A DNA stretch of 64,000 bases. Origin: Pseudokineococcus marinus (GTDB lineage Bacteria; Actinomycetota; Actinomycetes; Actinomycetales; Quadrisphaeraceae). This document shows, one piece after another, positions 33,204 to 41,158 of the stretch (positions are counted from its first letter, which is position 1; every line of letters begins with the position of its first letter). The notes below the pieces were generated by a model. The model was given only the letters and a program-made list of their open reading frames with translations, was not told the DNA's origin and did no database searches. The DNA lies in NCBI RefSeq assembly GCF_037482405.1, contig NZ_JBBHZZ010000001.1:186001-250000 (forward strand), read 5' to 3'. A program made the position numbers and the translations under genes.

Positions 33204-33731
33204 TCAGCCGCCGGTGACCTCCGGCGGCAGCGCGTCGAACCACCCGAGCACCGCCTCCTCGTAGCGCAGCCCGAAGTCGAGGGTCACGAGGTCGACGGGC
33301 CGGGCGCCGGCGGCCAGCGCCTCGGCCCGCTCGCGGCGGTACCCCGCGAGGCGGGCGGCGTGGACGGCTCGGTGCTGGGCGACGAAGGCCGCCAGCTCGC
33401 CCGCGGGGAGGTGGCGGGCGAAGGCCAGGGTGAGCAGCAGCGGGTACCGGATCTGCTCCTCGGCCGGCGGCCGGGCCAGCCACGCGCGGAACGCCGCGCG
33501 GCCGTCGTCGGTGAGGGCGTACGCGCGCCGGTCGCGAGGGCCGGTCTCCTGCGCGACGACGAGCCCGGCGCCCGCCATGGCCGAGAGCTCCCGGTACACC
33601 TGGCTGCGCGTGAGGCTCCAGAAGTTGCCGATCGACCGCTCCGCCGTGCCGACGAGGTCGTAGCCCGACTGCGGGCCGTCGTGCAGGAAGCCCAGCAGCG
33701 ACGCCGCCGTCGCGTTGAGCGTGGTCGCCAC
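33204..33731 (-). CDS. PadR family transcriptional regulator
   Basis: A 175-residue PadR-type regulator. The winged helix (TAASLLGFLHDGPQSGYDLV, SLTRSQVYRELSAMAGAGLV, RRAYALTDDGRAAFRAWLAR) fills residues 5-85, and the C-terminal helical dimer domain follows (LLLTLAFARHLPAGELAAFV). GTG 33731 has GGAGGGGC just upstream. It diverges from the DUF2306-like gene across two related palindromes, so it likely represses that gene and itself. Confidence 0.9.
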   Translation of the reverse strand: MATTLNATAASLLGFLHDGPQSGYDLVGTAERSIGNFWSLTRSQVYRELSAMAGAGLVVAQETGPRDRRAYALTDDGRAAFRAWLARPPAEEQIRYPLLLTLAFARHLPAGELAAFVAQHRAVHAARLAGYRRERAEALAAGARPVDLVTLDFGLRYEEAVLGWFDALPPEVTGG

Positions 33732-33771
33732 CCGCCCCTCCTCGTCACCGTCCTCGCACGTCACCCTTGAC

Positions 33772-33822
33772 GTTCCACAGTAGACGGTGTCACGCTCGGC
33801 ACTCACACAGTCCACAGTGGAC
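33772..33822. promoter_or_regulatory. PadR operators and promoter of the divergent pair
   Basis: GTCCACAGTGGAC (33810-33822) is a perfect palindrome around one A. A related half-degenerate copy, GTTCCACAGTAGAC, is at 33772-33785. TTGACG at 33767-33772 is a good -35 for the rightward gene at 33836 and abuts the first copy, so binding would block RNA polymerase. The -10 is not clear. Confidence 0.65.
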
Positions 33823-33835
33823 GACGGGAGCCCTC

Positions 33836-34333
33836 ATGGACCTGCACACCGCCCTGCTCGTCCCCCACGTCGTCGCGGGCGGCGCCGGGCTCCTGCTCGG
33901 GCCCGTCGTCATGGCGCTGCCGAAGCGGCGCGACCGGCACGGCCTGGCGGGGCGGGTCTACGTCCCCGTCACGGTCGTCATGACGACGACCGCCCTCGCC
34001 CTCGCGGCCCTCGACCCAGGTCGCCTGTGGGGGCTCGCCATCATCGCCGCCGCGACGCTCACCACCGCGCTGGCCGGAGCGGCGCTGGCCCGCCGCCGCC
34101 CGCCCGGCTGGCTGGCGGCCCACGTCCGCCTCATGGGCGCGTCCTACCTCTCCTTCGTCACGGCCTTCCTCCTCACGCAGTGGTCGAGCCCGCTCGCCTG
34201 GGTCCTGCCCACGCTCGTGGGGACCCCGCTCATCGCCCTGGCCGTGCACCGCCTGCCCCCGGCCGCGCGCCGGGGCGGGCGACCGCGCAGCGCCCCCGCA
34301 CCGGCAGCAGCAGCGGCGGCACCCGAGGGGTGA
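33836..34333 (+). CDS. DUF2306-like membrane protein
   Basis: A 165-residue protein with four or five hydrophobic helices. The segments LVPHVVAGGAGLLLGPVVMA, LPKRRDRHGLAGRVYVPVTV and HVRLMGASYLSFVTAFLLTQ match the pattern of DUF2306-type four-helix proteins (His in a helix, then R-H-x-x-x-G-R-x-Y). The C-terminal 25 residues are Ala/Pro-rich. Function unknown; conserved histidines hint at haem or metal. Divergent PadR control is likely. Confidence 0.75.
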   Translation: MDLHTALLVPHVVAGGAGLLLGPVVMALPKRRDRHGLAGRVYVPVTVVMTTTALALAALDPGRLWGLAIIAAATLTTALAGAALARRRPPGWLAAHVRLMGASYLSFVTAFLLTQWSSPLAWVLPTLVGTPLIALAVHRLPPAARRGGRPRSAPAPAAAAAAPEG

Positions 34334-34463
34334 GCCGGTCACGGTGGCGTCACGGTCCGCGACGACCACGGACCGGCGCCGACGCCGCCGACGCCCGCGG
34401 TGGCAGAGTGCGCCCACCCCGCACGTCGACGCGCGCGGGCGCACCCGAGCACCGGAGGACTCC

Positions 34464-35312
34464 GTGAGCAGGACCAGGACGACCGTCGCCGCCGCCGTCA
34501 GCGCGCTGGCGCTGCTGGGCGCGGCCGGGTGCGGCGGTGACGACGGCGGGACCGCCGCCGGTGGCGGCGGCAGCACGGGCGGCGGCGTCGAGCTCGTGAG
34601 CGACGGCGTCATCACGACCTGCACGCACCTGCCCTACGAGCCCTTCCAGTTCCAGGAGGGCGACGAGGTCGTCGGCTTCGACGTCGACGTCGTCGACGAG
34701 ATCGCCTCCGACCTCGGGGTCGAGCAGGAGATCGTCAACATCCCCTTCGAGACCATCCAGTCCGGCGAGGCCCTCAACGCCGGGCAGTGCGACGTCGCCG
34801 CCGCGGGCATGACGATCACCGACGTGCGCGAGGAGAACATGGACTTCTCCACGCCCTACTTCGACGCGACGCAGGCGCTGCTCGTCCCGGCCGACTCGGG
34901 CATCAGCTCCGCGGAGGACCTCGACGGGCTCCAGCTCGCCGTCCAGTCGGGCACCACGGGCGCCGACTACGCCGCCGAGAACATCCCCGGCGCCGAGCTC
35001 GTCACCTACGAGGACCTCGGCCTGCTCCTCACGGCCGTGCAGACGGGGCAGGTCGACGCCGGCATCAACGACAACGGCGTGCTCCTCGACTTCGTCGCCG
35101 ACAACCCCGAGCTCGCCGTCACCACCGAGTTCGACACCGGCGAGCAGTACGGCATCGGCGTCCGCACGGGCAACACCGCGCTGCTCGACCAGGTCGACAC
35201 CACCCTCGAGCGCATCCGCGAGGACGGCACCTACGACGAGATCTACACCGAGTGGTTCGGCTCGGCGCCGAGCGCCTCGTCGTCGCCGTCCCCCAGCGCC
35301 TCGGCCAGCTGA
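34464..35312 (+). CDS. Polar amino-acid ABC transporter, substrate-binding lipoprotein
   Basis: A 282-residue SBP_bac_3 family protein. The signal peptide ends in the lipobox LGAAGC, so it is membrane-anchored. The mature domain has PYEPFQFQEGDEVVGFDVDV, CDVAAAGMTITDVREENMDF and DLDGLQLAVQSGTTGADYAA, as in glutamate/glutamine or cystine binders. A Ser/Pro-rich tail (SASSSPSPSASAS) ends it. GTG 34464 follows CCGGAGGACTCC. The next genes encode the permease and ATPase. The last 32 codons are repeated after an N at 35347, an assembly scar rather than gene structure. Confidence 0.9.
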   Translation: MSRTRTTVAAAVSALALLGAAGCGGDDGGTAAGGGGSTGGGVELVSDGVITTCTHLPYEPFQFQEGDEVVGFDVDVVDEIASDLGVEQEIVNIPFETIQSGEALNAGQCDVAAAGMTITDVREENMDFSTPYFDATQALLVPADSGISSAEDLDGLQLAVQSGTTGADYAAENIPGAELVTYEDLGLLLTAVQTGQVDAGINDNGVLLDFVADNPELAVTTEFDTGEQYGIGVRTGNTALLDQVDTTLERIREDGTYDEIYTEWFGSAPSASSSPSPSASAS

Positions 35313-35475
35313 CCCACGACCCCGGAGGGCGGCACCACCGCCCGGCNCGAGGACGGCACCTACGACGAGATCTACACCGAGTGGTTCGGCTCGGCGCCGA
35401 GCGCCTCGTCGTCGCCGTCCCCCAGCGCCTCGGCCAGCTGACCCACGACCCCGCCGGGCGGCACCACCGCCCGGC
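35219..35475. other. 128-base direct duplication around a single N (assembly join)
   Basis: Bases 35219-35346 and 35348-35475 are the same sequence apart from a two-base difference (GGAGGG against GCCGGG) near the end, and the only N here is 35347 between them. The repeated part is the 3' end of the binding-protein gene plus its hairpin. Two contig ends that overlapped were evidently joined without being collapsed; the genome probably has one copy. Confidence 0.85.
35454..35474 (+). terminator. Attenuator hairpin between binding protein and permease genes
   Basis: CCGGGCGG (35454-35461) and CCGCCCGG (35467-35474) pair perfectly around CACCA. Such a hairpin after the first gene of an ABC operon usually stabilises the abundant binding-protein mRNA and lowers downstream expression. 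The other duplicate has two changed bases that weaken the left arm. Confidence 0.65.
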
Positions 35476-35499
35476 GGGCCCACGAGGCCAGGAGGCCCG

Positions 35500-36332
35500 G
35501 TGACCAGCTCGACCACCGCCGACGCGCGCCCGACCGGCCTGCGCGGGGCGCTGCGCTCGCCCCGCCGTCGTGGGCAGGTGGTGCGGGCGGTCCAGTACGC
35601 CCTGCTCGTGGCCGTCGTGCTCGTCGTCGCGCTCACCGCGGACTGGGGGCAGATCCAGCGCGCCTTCCTCGACCCCGAGGTGGCCGCCGCGCAGTTCCCG
35701 TCGGTCCTGTCGGTCGCGCTCCTCAACACGGTGACCTTCACCCTGCTCGGCTTCGCCTTCGGGCTGGCCCTGGGGCTCGTCCTCGCGCTCATGCGCCTGT
35801 CGAGCGTGGGTCCCTACCGGTGGCTGGCCACGGGCTACATCGAGTTCTTCCGGGGCCTGCCGGCGCTGCTCGTCTTCCTCGCGATCGGCACGGGGGTGCC
35901 GCTCGCCTTCCCCGGCACCTTCCTCAACCGCTACGTGACGATCATGCTGGCGCTGGGCCTCGTCGGGGCCGCCTACATCGGCGAGACGATCCGCGCGGGC
36001 ATCCAGGCCGTCCCCCGGGGCCAGGTCGAGGCCGCGCGCTCGCTCGGCATGTCGCAGGGCCGGGCGATGGTGACCATCGTCATCCCCCAGGCGTTCCGGA
36101 TCATCCTGCCGCCGCTGACGAACGAGCTCATCATGCTGACGAAGGACTCCTCGCTGGCCTTCCTCCTCGGCAGCACGACGGCCCAGCAGGAGCTCGCGCA
36201 GTTCGGGCGCCAGGCCCTCACCCAGTACCGGAGCCTCACGCCCGTGCTCGTCGCCGGCGCCTGCTACCTCATCATCACCGTGCCGCTCGGGATCCTCGTG
36301 CGGCGCCTCGAGGCGAGGACGGCGAGGTCGCG

Positions 36333-36336
<4 letters not shown>
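35500..36336 (+). CDS. Polar amino-acid ABC transporter permease
   Basis: A 278-residue inner-membrane permease of the HisM/GlnP family with about five helices. It has LLNTVTFTLLGFAFGLALGL, YIEFFRGLPALLVFLAIGTG and the EAA loop GQVEAARSLGMSQGRAMVTI, which docks on the ATPase. GTG 35500 follows CAGGAGGCCCG. The stop overlaps the ATPase start (ATGA). A single permease gene implies a homodimer. Confidence 0.93.
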
Positions 36337-37103
<767 letters not shown>

Positions 37104-37121
37104 GGACGTCGCGCTCCGCCG

Positions 37122-37171
37122 GACCTGCTCGACGACGGTGACCGAGGACGGTCACCCCCGTCGAGCAGGTC
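37122..37171. terminator. Long two-step hairpin terminator between convergent genes
   Basis: GACCTGCTCGACG (37122-37134) and CGTCGAGCAGGTC (37159-37171) pair over 13 bases. An inner GGTGACC/GGTCACC stem makes a 50-base hairpin. It sits between the ABC ATPase and the convergent RibD-like gene and probably stops both. The GACCTGC/GCAGGTC ends recall the 40-base elements at 26471 and 43389. Confidence 0.85.
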
Positions 37172-37198
37172 GGGCGCGCTCACGCGGGGCGGCCGCCG

Positions 37199-37771
37199 TC
37201 AGCGGCGCACCCAGCGCTGGTAGCCGATGCCCGACCGGAAGGCGGTCGCCTCGGCCAGCCGCAGCCCTGACGCCTCGTAGCCGTCGGGGAAGAGGCGCCG
37301 CCCGGCGCCCTGCACGACGGGGTAGGTGAAGAGCCGGTACTCGTCGACGAGGTCCGCCGCGACGAGCGCGTGGCACAGGGTGATGGAGCCGGTGCACACG
37401 ACGTCCTGCCCGTCCGCCTCCTTCAACCGCCGCACCTGGATGACCAGGTCGTCGGCTCCCGACGGCCGGAGCACGTCCGCGCCCTCCCACGCCGGCTCGT
37501 CGAGCGTCGCCGAGACGACGTGCTTGCGGACGCCGTCCAGGTACTCCGAGATCCCCGTCGTGTCGCCCTCAAGGTCGCGCCAGTACCCGCGGAGGTCCTC
37601 GAAGGTCCGGCGCCCGACGAGCAGCGCGTCGGCGGCGGCGTCCTGTCGCCGGTTCTCCTCGAGCAGGTCGCCGTTGTCCGCGTCCCCCTGCGCCTGCGGG
37701 ACGAACCAGTCGCCGAGCATCTCCACCCGCCCGTCGAGCGTGACGTTCTGCGTGATCGCGAGCGTGCGCAC
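37199..37771 (-). CDS. RibD C-terminal-like (dihydrofolate reductase family) protein
   Basis: A 190-residue RibD_C-type protein: LAITQNVTLDGRVEMLGDWF at the start, DALLVGRRTFEDLRGYWRDL, and CTGSITLCHALVAADLVDEY followed by FTYPVVQGAGRRLFPDG near the end. GTG 37771 follows GGGGGACCG. This subtype (TLDGR-x-E) is common in actinobacteria and often lies in stand-alone units. Substrate unknown. Confidence 0.87.
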   Translation of the reverse strand: MRTLAITQNVTLDGRVEMLGDWFVPQAQGDADNGDLLEENRRQDAAADALLVGRRTFEDLRGYWRDLEGDTTGISEYLDGVRKHVVSATLDEPAWEGADVLRPSGADDLVIQVRRLKEADGQDVVCTGSITLCHALVAADLVDEYRLFTYPVVQGAGRRLFPDGYEASGLRLAEATAFRSGIGYQRWVRR

Positions 37772-37888
37772 CGGTCCCCCTCGGGTCTCAGGGGCCCCGC
37801 CCGGTGCGGCGCCCCTCACCGGGGTCGACCCGGCCCGGCGGCTGCGCTCATCGCCCTGCGGAGGGCGGGACGGCGCCACACTCCTGGC

Positions 37889-38257
37889 GTGGCCTACGAC
37901 GAGGACCTCGCCGAGCGCGTCCGCGAGGCGCTCGCGGCCGAGCGCGACCGCGCCGAGAAGGCGATGTTCGGCGGTCTCGCCGTCCTGCTCGGCGGGCGCA
38001 TGGCGGTCGCCGTCAGCGGCAGCGGCGGGCTCATGGTGCGCGTGGACCCGGACGAGGCCCTCGGCCTGCTCGAGCGCCCGGACGTCGGGCCCGTCGTCAT
38101 GCGCGACCGGCCCACCCGCGGCTGGGTGCTCGTCGCGCCGGCGGCCCTGACCGACGACGACGAGCTGCGCGGGTGGGTCGAGCGCGGCGCCCGTGAGGCG
38201 CGCCGCGCGGCGCCGCCGGCCCGCGGACGCCGACCGCGGGGAGGCGGTCAGCGGTAG
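37889..38257 (+). CDS. TfoX/Sxy N-terminal domain protein
   Basis: A 122-residue protein with the TfoX_N fold. Residues 5-100 read DLAERVREALAAERDRAEKA, MFGGLAVLLGGRMAVAVSG, VRVDPDEALGLLERP and TRGWVLVAPAALTDDDELRG. It has a basic C-terminal tail. In gamma-proteobacteria TfoX activates competence; the role of the small actinobacterial homologues is not known. It overlaps the convergent membrane-protein gene by 10 bases. Confidence 0.85.
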   Translation: MAYDEDLAERVREALAAERDRAEKAMFGGLAVLLGGRMAVAVSGSGGLMVRVDPDEALGLLERPDVGPVVMRDRPTRGWVLVAPAALTDDDELRGWVERGAREARRAAPPARGRRPRGGGQR

Positions 38258-39642
38258 GAGAAGACCGGCGGCAGCACGAGGACGACGAGCGCCGCCCAGG
38301 CCACGAGGACCGGCAGGTACGACGTCTGCCAGCGCGCGAGCCGGTCGGCGCGGACCCGGCCGGCGAGGAAGCCCGCCGCGAGGACGGCGGCCACGAGGAG
38401 GTCGACGAGCAGCACACCGTTGAGCCCCAGAGCCGCCACGCGGTTGGGCGTCAGACCCAGGTCGCCGACGCGCCCCAGCAGGGCGACGAGCACGAGGGCG
38501 TCGAGCACGAGCGCGGCGACGACGGCGACGAGCTGGGCGACGTCCATCGCGCCCGGACGCCGGTCGGGCCGCTGGGCGGACAGCGCGTAGAGCACGAGCC
38601 CCAGCACGACGAGCAGCAGCAGGTCGAAGCCGAGCAGCAGGTCCCGGTCGAAGTCGGCCGCGAGCCCCGTGAGCGCGTACACGGTCGCCGACGCCGTCAG
38701 CACGACCGCGAAGAGCGGCGTGAAGACGGCCGTCAGCACCGGCGCCATGTTCTCGACGACGGACTGCTTGGCCTCCACGAGCCACGCCGCGACGACGACG
38801 GCGCCCGCCGCCCCCGAGGGCACGAGCCACAGCAGCACCTGCTCGACGACGGCGTCCCCGAGCGGGGCGAGGAGGAGGACCGTCGCCCCGACGAGAACGC
38901 CGCCGCCGAGGGCGATGAGCGCGTAGTAGACGACCCACTCGCCCGTGGCGCGGACGACGTCCATGCGCGCGGACGGCGAGCGCCACCGCCCGCCGACGAG
39001 CGCGTACCCGACGGCCGCCCACAGCACGACGGGCAGGTGCAGGGCGACGAGCACCTGCGTCGACGAGCCCTCCGCCCACGGCGGGAGGAGGACGAGCGCC
39101 GCACCGGCGGCGAAGGGGGCGGCGACGACGAGCCACCGCGCGCCGAGGCGCTCGCCGTCCTCGCGACCGGCCCCGACGAGGGCGGCGAGGAAGGGCAGGA
39201 CGACGACGGGCGCGAGGCCCGCGACCGCCACCTCGCCCAGCGTCCCGCCGAGCAGCCGCAGCACCTGCACCGCCAGGGCGGCGCCGACGGCCAGGAGCAC
39301 CGCCCGCCGCAGTCGCCGGCGTCCCGCAGCCGCACCCGGCGGCGCGAGGACGAGCTGCTTCCACAGCCGGTCGCCGTGCTCGCGGGCGTACTCGGCCGAC
39401 AGGGCGTCGACGGCGCCGAGGCGGCGCACGCCCACGAGGAAGGCCTCGTCGTCCGTGAGCCCCGCGGCGCGGAGGTCGTCGACCTGGTCGCGCAGGTGCG
39501 CCTCGAGCTCCTCGACGTCCGCCGGCGAGACGGCGGGCGACCGGCCGACGTGCGCGCGCCAGTCCGCGACGCGCGCCTCGAGGTCGGCGGGTCCGCCGGG
39601 CTCTCCCGACGGCGTCCGCCCCGGGTCCGTCGCGTGCGCCAT
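38248..39642 (-). CDS. Membrane protein with permease-prefix domain
   Basis: A 464-residue protein. Residues 20-95 form a permease-prefix domain 1 (DVEELEAHLRDQVDDLRAAG, LTDDEAFLVGVRRLGAVDAL). About ten hydrophobic helices follow. The gene begins inside the stop of a PadR regulator (TGATG overlap), the standard PadR-plus-permease-prefix pair of actinobacteria. Function is unknown, perhaps envelope stress, since the partners are always regulated together. ATG 39642 is used; GTG one codon earlier is possible. Confidence 0.8.
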   Translation of the reverse strand: MAHATDPGRTPSGEPGGPADLEARVADWRAHVGRSPAVSPADVEELEAHLRDQVDDLRAAGLTDDEAFLVGVRRLGAVDALSAEYAREHGDRLWKQLVLAPPGAAAGRRRLRRAVLLAVGAALAVQVLRLLGGTLGEVAVAGLAPVVVLPFLAALVGAGREDGERLGARWLVVAAPFAAGAALVLLPPWAEGSSTQVLVALHLPVVLWAAVGYALVGGRWRSPSARMDVVRATGEWVVYYALIALGGGVLVGATVLLLAPLGDAVVEQVLLWLVPSGAAGAVVVAAWLVEAKQSVVENMAPVLTAVFTPLFAVVLTASATVYALTGLAADFDRDLLLGFDLLLLVVLGLVLYALSAQRPDRRPGAMDVAQLVAVVAALVLDALVLVALLGRVGDLGLTPNRVAALGLNGVLLVDLLVAAVLAAGFLAGRVRADRLARWQTSYLPVLVAWAALVVLVLPPVFSYR

Positions 39643-40010
39643 CACGCCGTCCCCAGCGCAGGGCCGCCCACCGCGGGCGACGCCGCGGCGGGCCACGCGC
39701 CCTCGAGCGCCCGGACGACGGCGCCCCACTGGCGGCGCTGCTCGACGAGGGCCGCGCGGCCGTCGTCGGTGATGGCGTAGTACTTCCGGCGCCGCTCCCC
39801 GGGCGGGGTGCGCCACTCGGCGACGACCCAGCCCTGGCGCTCGAGCCGGTGCAGGAGCGGGTAGAGCATCCCGTCGGCCCACTCCAGCTCCCCGCGGCTG
39901 ACCTCCCGCACGCGCTGCAGCAGCGCGTAGCCGTAGGTCTCGCCCTCGGCGAGCAGGCCCAGCACCAGCGGCGACGCCGACGCCGCCACGAGGTCCTTGT
40001 CGATCCGCAC
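39642..40010 (-). CDS. PadR family transcriptional regulator (short type)
   Basis: A 122-residue PadR-s1 type regulator: SPLVLGLLAEGETYGYALLQ, RGELEWADGMLYPLLHRLER, then QGWVVAEWRTPPGERRRKYY and AITDDGRAAL. This is the conserved PadR winged helix with the GYALL and Y-P-x-L-H-R-L-E marks. GTG 40010 has GGGAGGAGGCGGTC upstream. It is coupled to the membrane-protein gene and preceded by a TATGCATA palindrome at 40057, so it probably represses its own operon. Confidence 0.92.
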   Translation of the reverse strand: MRIDKDLVAASASPLVLGLLAEGETYGYALLQRVREVSRGELEWADGMLYPLLHRLERQGWVVAEWRTPPGERRRKYYAITDDGRAALVEQRRQWGAVVRALEGAWPAAASPAVGGPALGTA

Positions 40011-40056
40011 GACCGCCTCCTCCCGGCGTCCGCACGCCGGCCCGACACCTTGTGCT

Positions 40057-40068
40057 GCTATGCATAGC
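40057..40068. promoter_or_regulatory. PadR operator, GCTATGCATAGC
   Basis: GCTATGCATAGC is a perfect 12-base palindrome and a striking A+T island in GC-rich DNA. The TATGCATA core is the kind of site bound by short PadR proteins. It lies 47 bases before the PadR start and 48 bases before the divergent LigD-like gene, so it could influence both. Confidence 0.72.
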
Positions 40069-40115
40069 ACCGCGAGGCCTCGTGCCGCCAGCCCTCGCGG
40101 GCGCAGACTGCCCCC

Positions 40116-41120
40116 GTGCCCCGCAGCCCCGGCCCCGCCGAGGAGCGCCACGGCGTCCCCCTCAGCTCCCTCGACGACGAGCTCTTCGACGGCGCCGGCG
40201 CGACCAAGCGCGACCTCGTCGACCACGTCGAGGCCGCGGCGGACCGCCTGCTGCCCGAGCTCGCGGGCCGCCCGCTCACCGTCGTCCGGGTCCGGCCGGG
40301 TCAGCGGCCCTTCGTCCAGAAGAACCTGCCCGCCTCGGCGCCGCCGTGGGTCGCGGTGCGGGAGGTGTGGTCGGAGGCCTCCCACCGGACCGTCCGGTAC
40401 CCGCTCGTCGAGGACGTCCGGACCCTCGTGTGGCTCGCCGGGCAGCGGGCCGTGGAGCTGCACCCCACCGTCCTCGACGGCGAGGGCCGAGCGTCCCGGC
40501 TCGTCCTCGACCTGGACCCGCCCGAGGGGGCGGGGGCGGACGCCGTCGTGGCCGCGGCCCGGCTCGTGCGCGCGGCGCTCGACGACGCCGGCCTGGCCTC
40601 GGCCGTCAAGACGAGCGGGGCCAAGGGCCTCCACGTCGTCGTCCCCGTGCGGGGCCTGGCGGTCGAGGACGCCGCCGCGGCCACCCGTGCGCTGGCGGCG
40701 CGCGCCGAGCGCCTCGGCCCGGAGGTGGCGACGACGGCCTACCTCCTCGCCGACCGCGGCGGGCGGGTCTTCCTCGACCCGACCCGCGCGGGCGGCGGGA
40801 CGCTCGCGTGCGCCTGGAGCCCCCGGGTGCGGCCCGGCACGCCCGTGTCCTGGCCGCTGGGGTGGGACGACCTCGACGGCTGGGCGCCCGGGCACCCGTC
40901 GCTGCACGAGGCCGCCGCGCTGCTCGTCGGGCGGGTCGCCGGGGAGGACCCGTGGCGGGCCGCCCTGCCCGACCCGCAGGCCGTCCCCGCGACGCTGGTC
41001 GCCGAGGGGCGCACCATCCCCCCGCCGCGGGCGGCCGCGATGCACGAGGGGCGCCGTCGCGCCCGCGCCCGCCGGGCGGCGGAGGGCGCGGGCCCCAGCC
41101 AGCACGGCTCGACGCCGTAG
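40116..41120 (+). CDS. Stand-alone LigD polymerase-domain protein (primase-polymerase)
   Basis: A 334-residue archaeo-eukaryotic primase-type polymerase matching the LigD PolDom used in end joining. The catalytic pair is in LVLDLDPPEG (Asp132, Asp134). Other marks are YPLVEDVRTLVWLAGQRAVE, LHPTVL, and KTSGAKGLHVVVPVRG with the nucleotide-binding Lys and His. The third acidic motif is RVFLDPTRAGGG, off the usual VDW/VDY pattern but keeping the Asp. No ligase or nuclease domain and no ku gene adjoin it. The last 16 bases of the gene lie in a 22-base direct repeat shared with the convergent gene's end. Confidence 0.88.
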   Translation: MPRSPGPAEERHGVPLSSLDDELFDGAGATKRDLVDHVEAAADRLLPELAGRPLTVVRVRPGQRPFVQKNLPASAPPWVAVREVWSEASHRTVRYPLVEDVRTLVWLAGQRAVELHPTVLDGEGRASRLVLDLDPPEGAGADAVVAAARLVRAALDDAGLASAVKTSGAKGLHVVVPVRGLAVEDAAAATRALAARAERLGPEVATTAYLLADRGGRVFLDPTRAGGGTLACAWSPRVRPGTPVSWPLGWDDLDGWAPGHPSLHEAAALLVGRVAGEDPWRAALPDPQAVPATLVAEGRTIPPPRAAAMHEGRRRARARRAAEGAGPSQHGSTP

Positions 41121-41158
41121 GCGCGCCCGGTCAGCCCGGCTCGACGCCGTAGGCGCGC
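41105..41158. repeat. 22-base direct repeat linking two convergent gene ends
   Basis: The word CGGCTCGACGCCGTAGGCGC (plus GC) occurs at 41105-41126 and at 41137-41158, 32 bases apart. The first copy covers the last residues and stop of the LigD-like gene. The second codes, on the other strand, for the last residues of the hydrolase-CitE gene. A small tandem duplication appears to have given the polymerase gene its present C-terminus. Confidence 0.85.
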
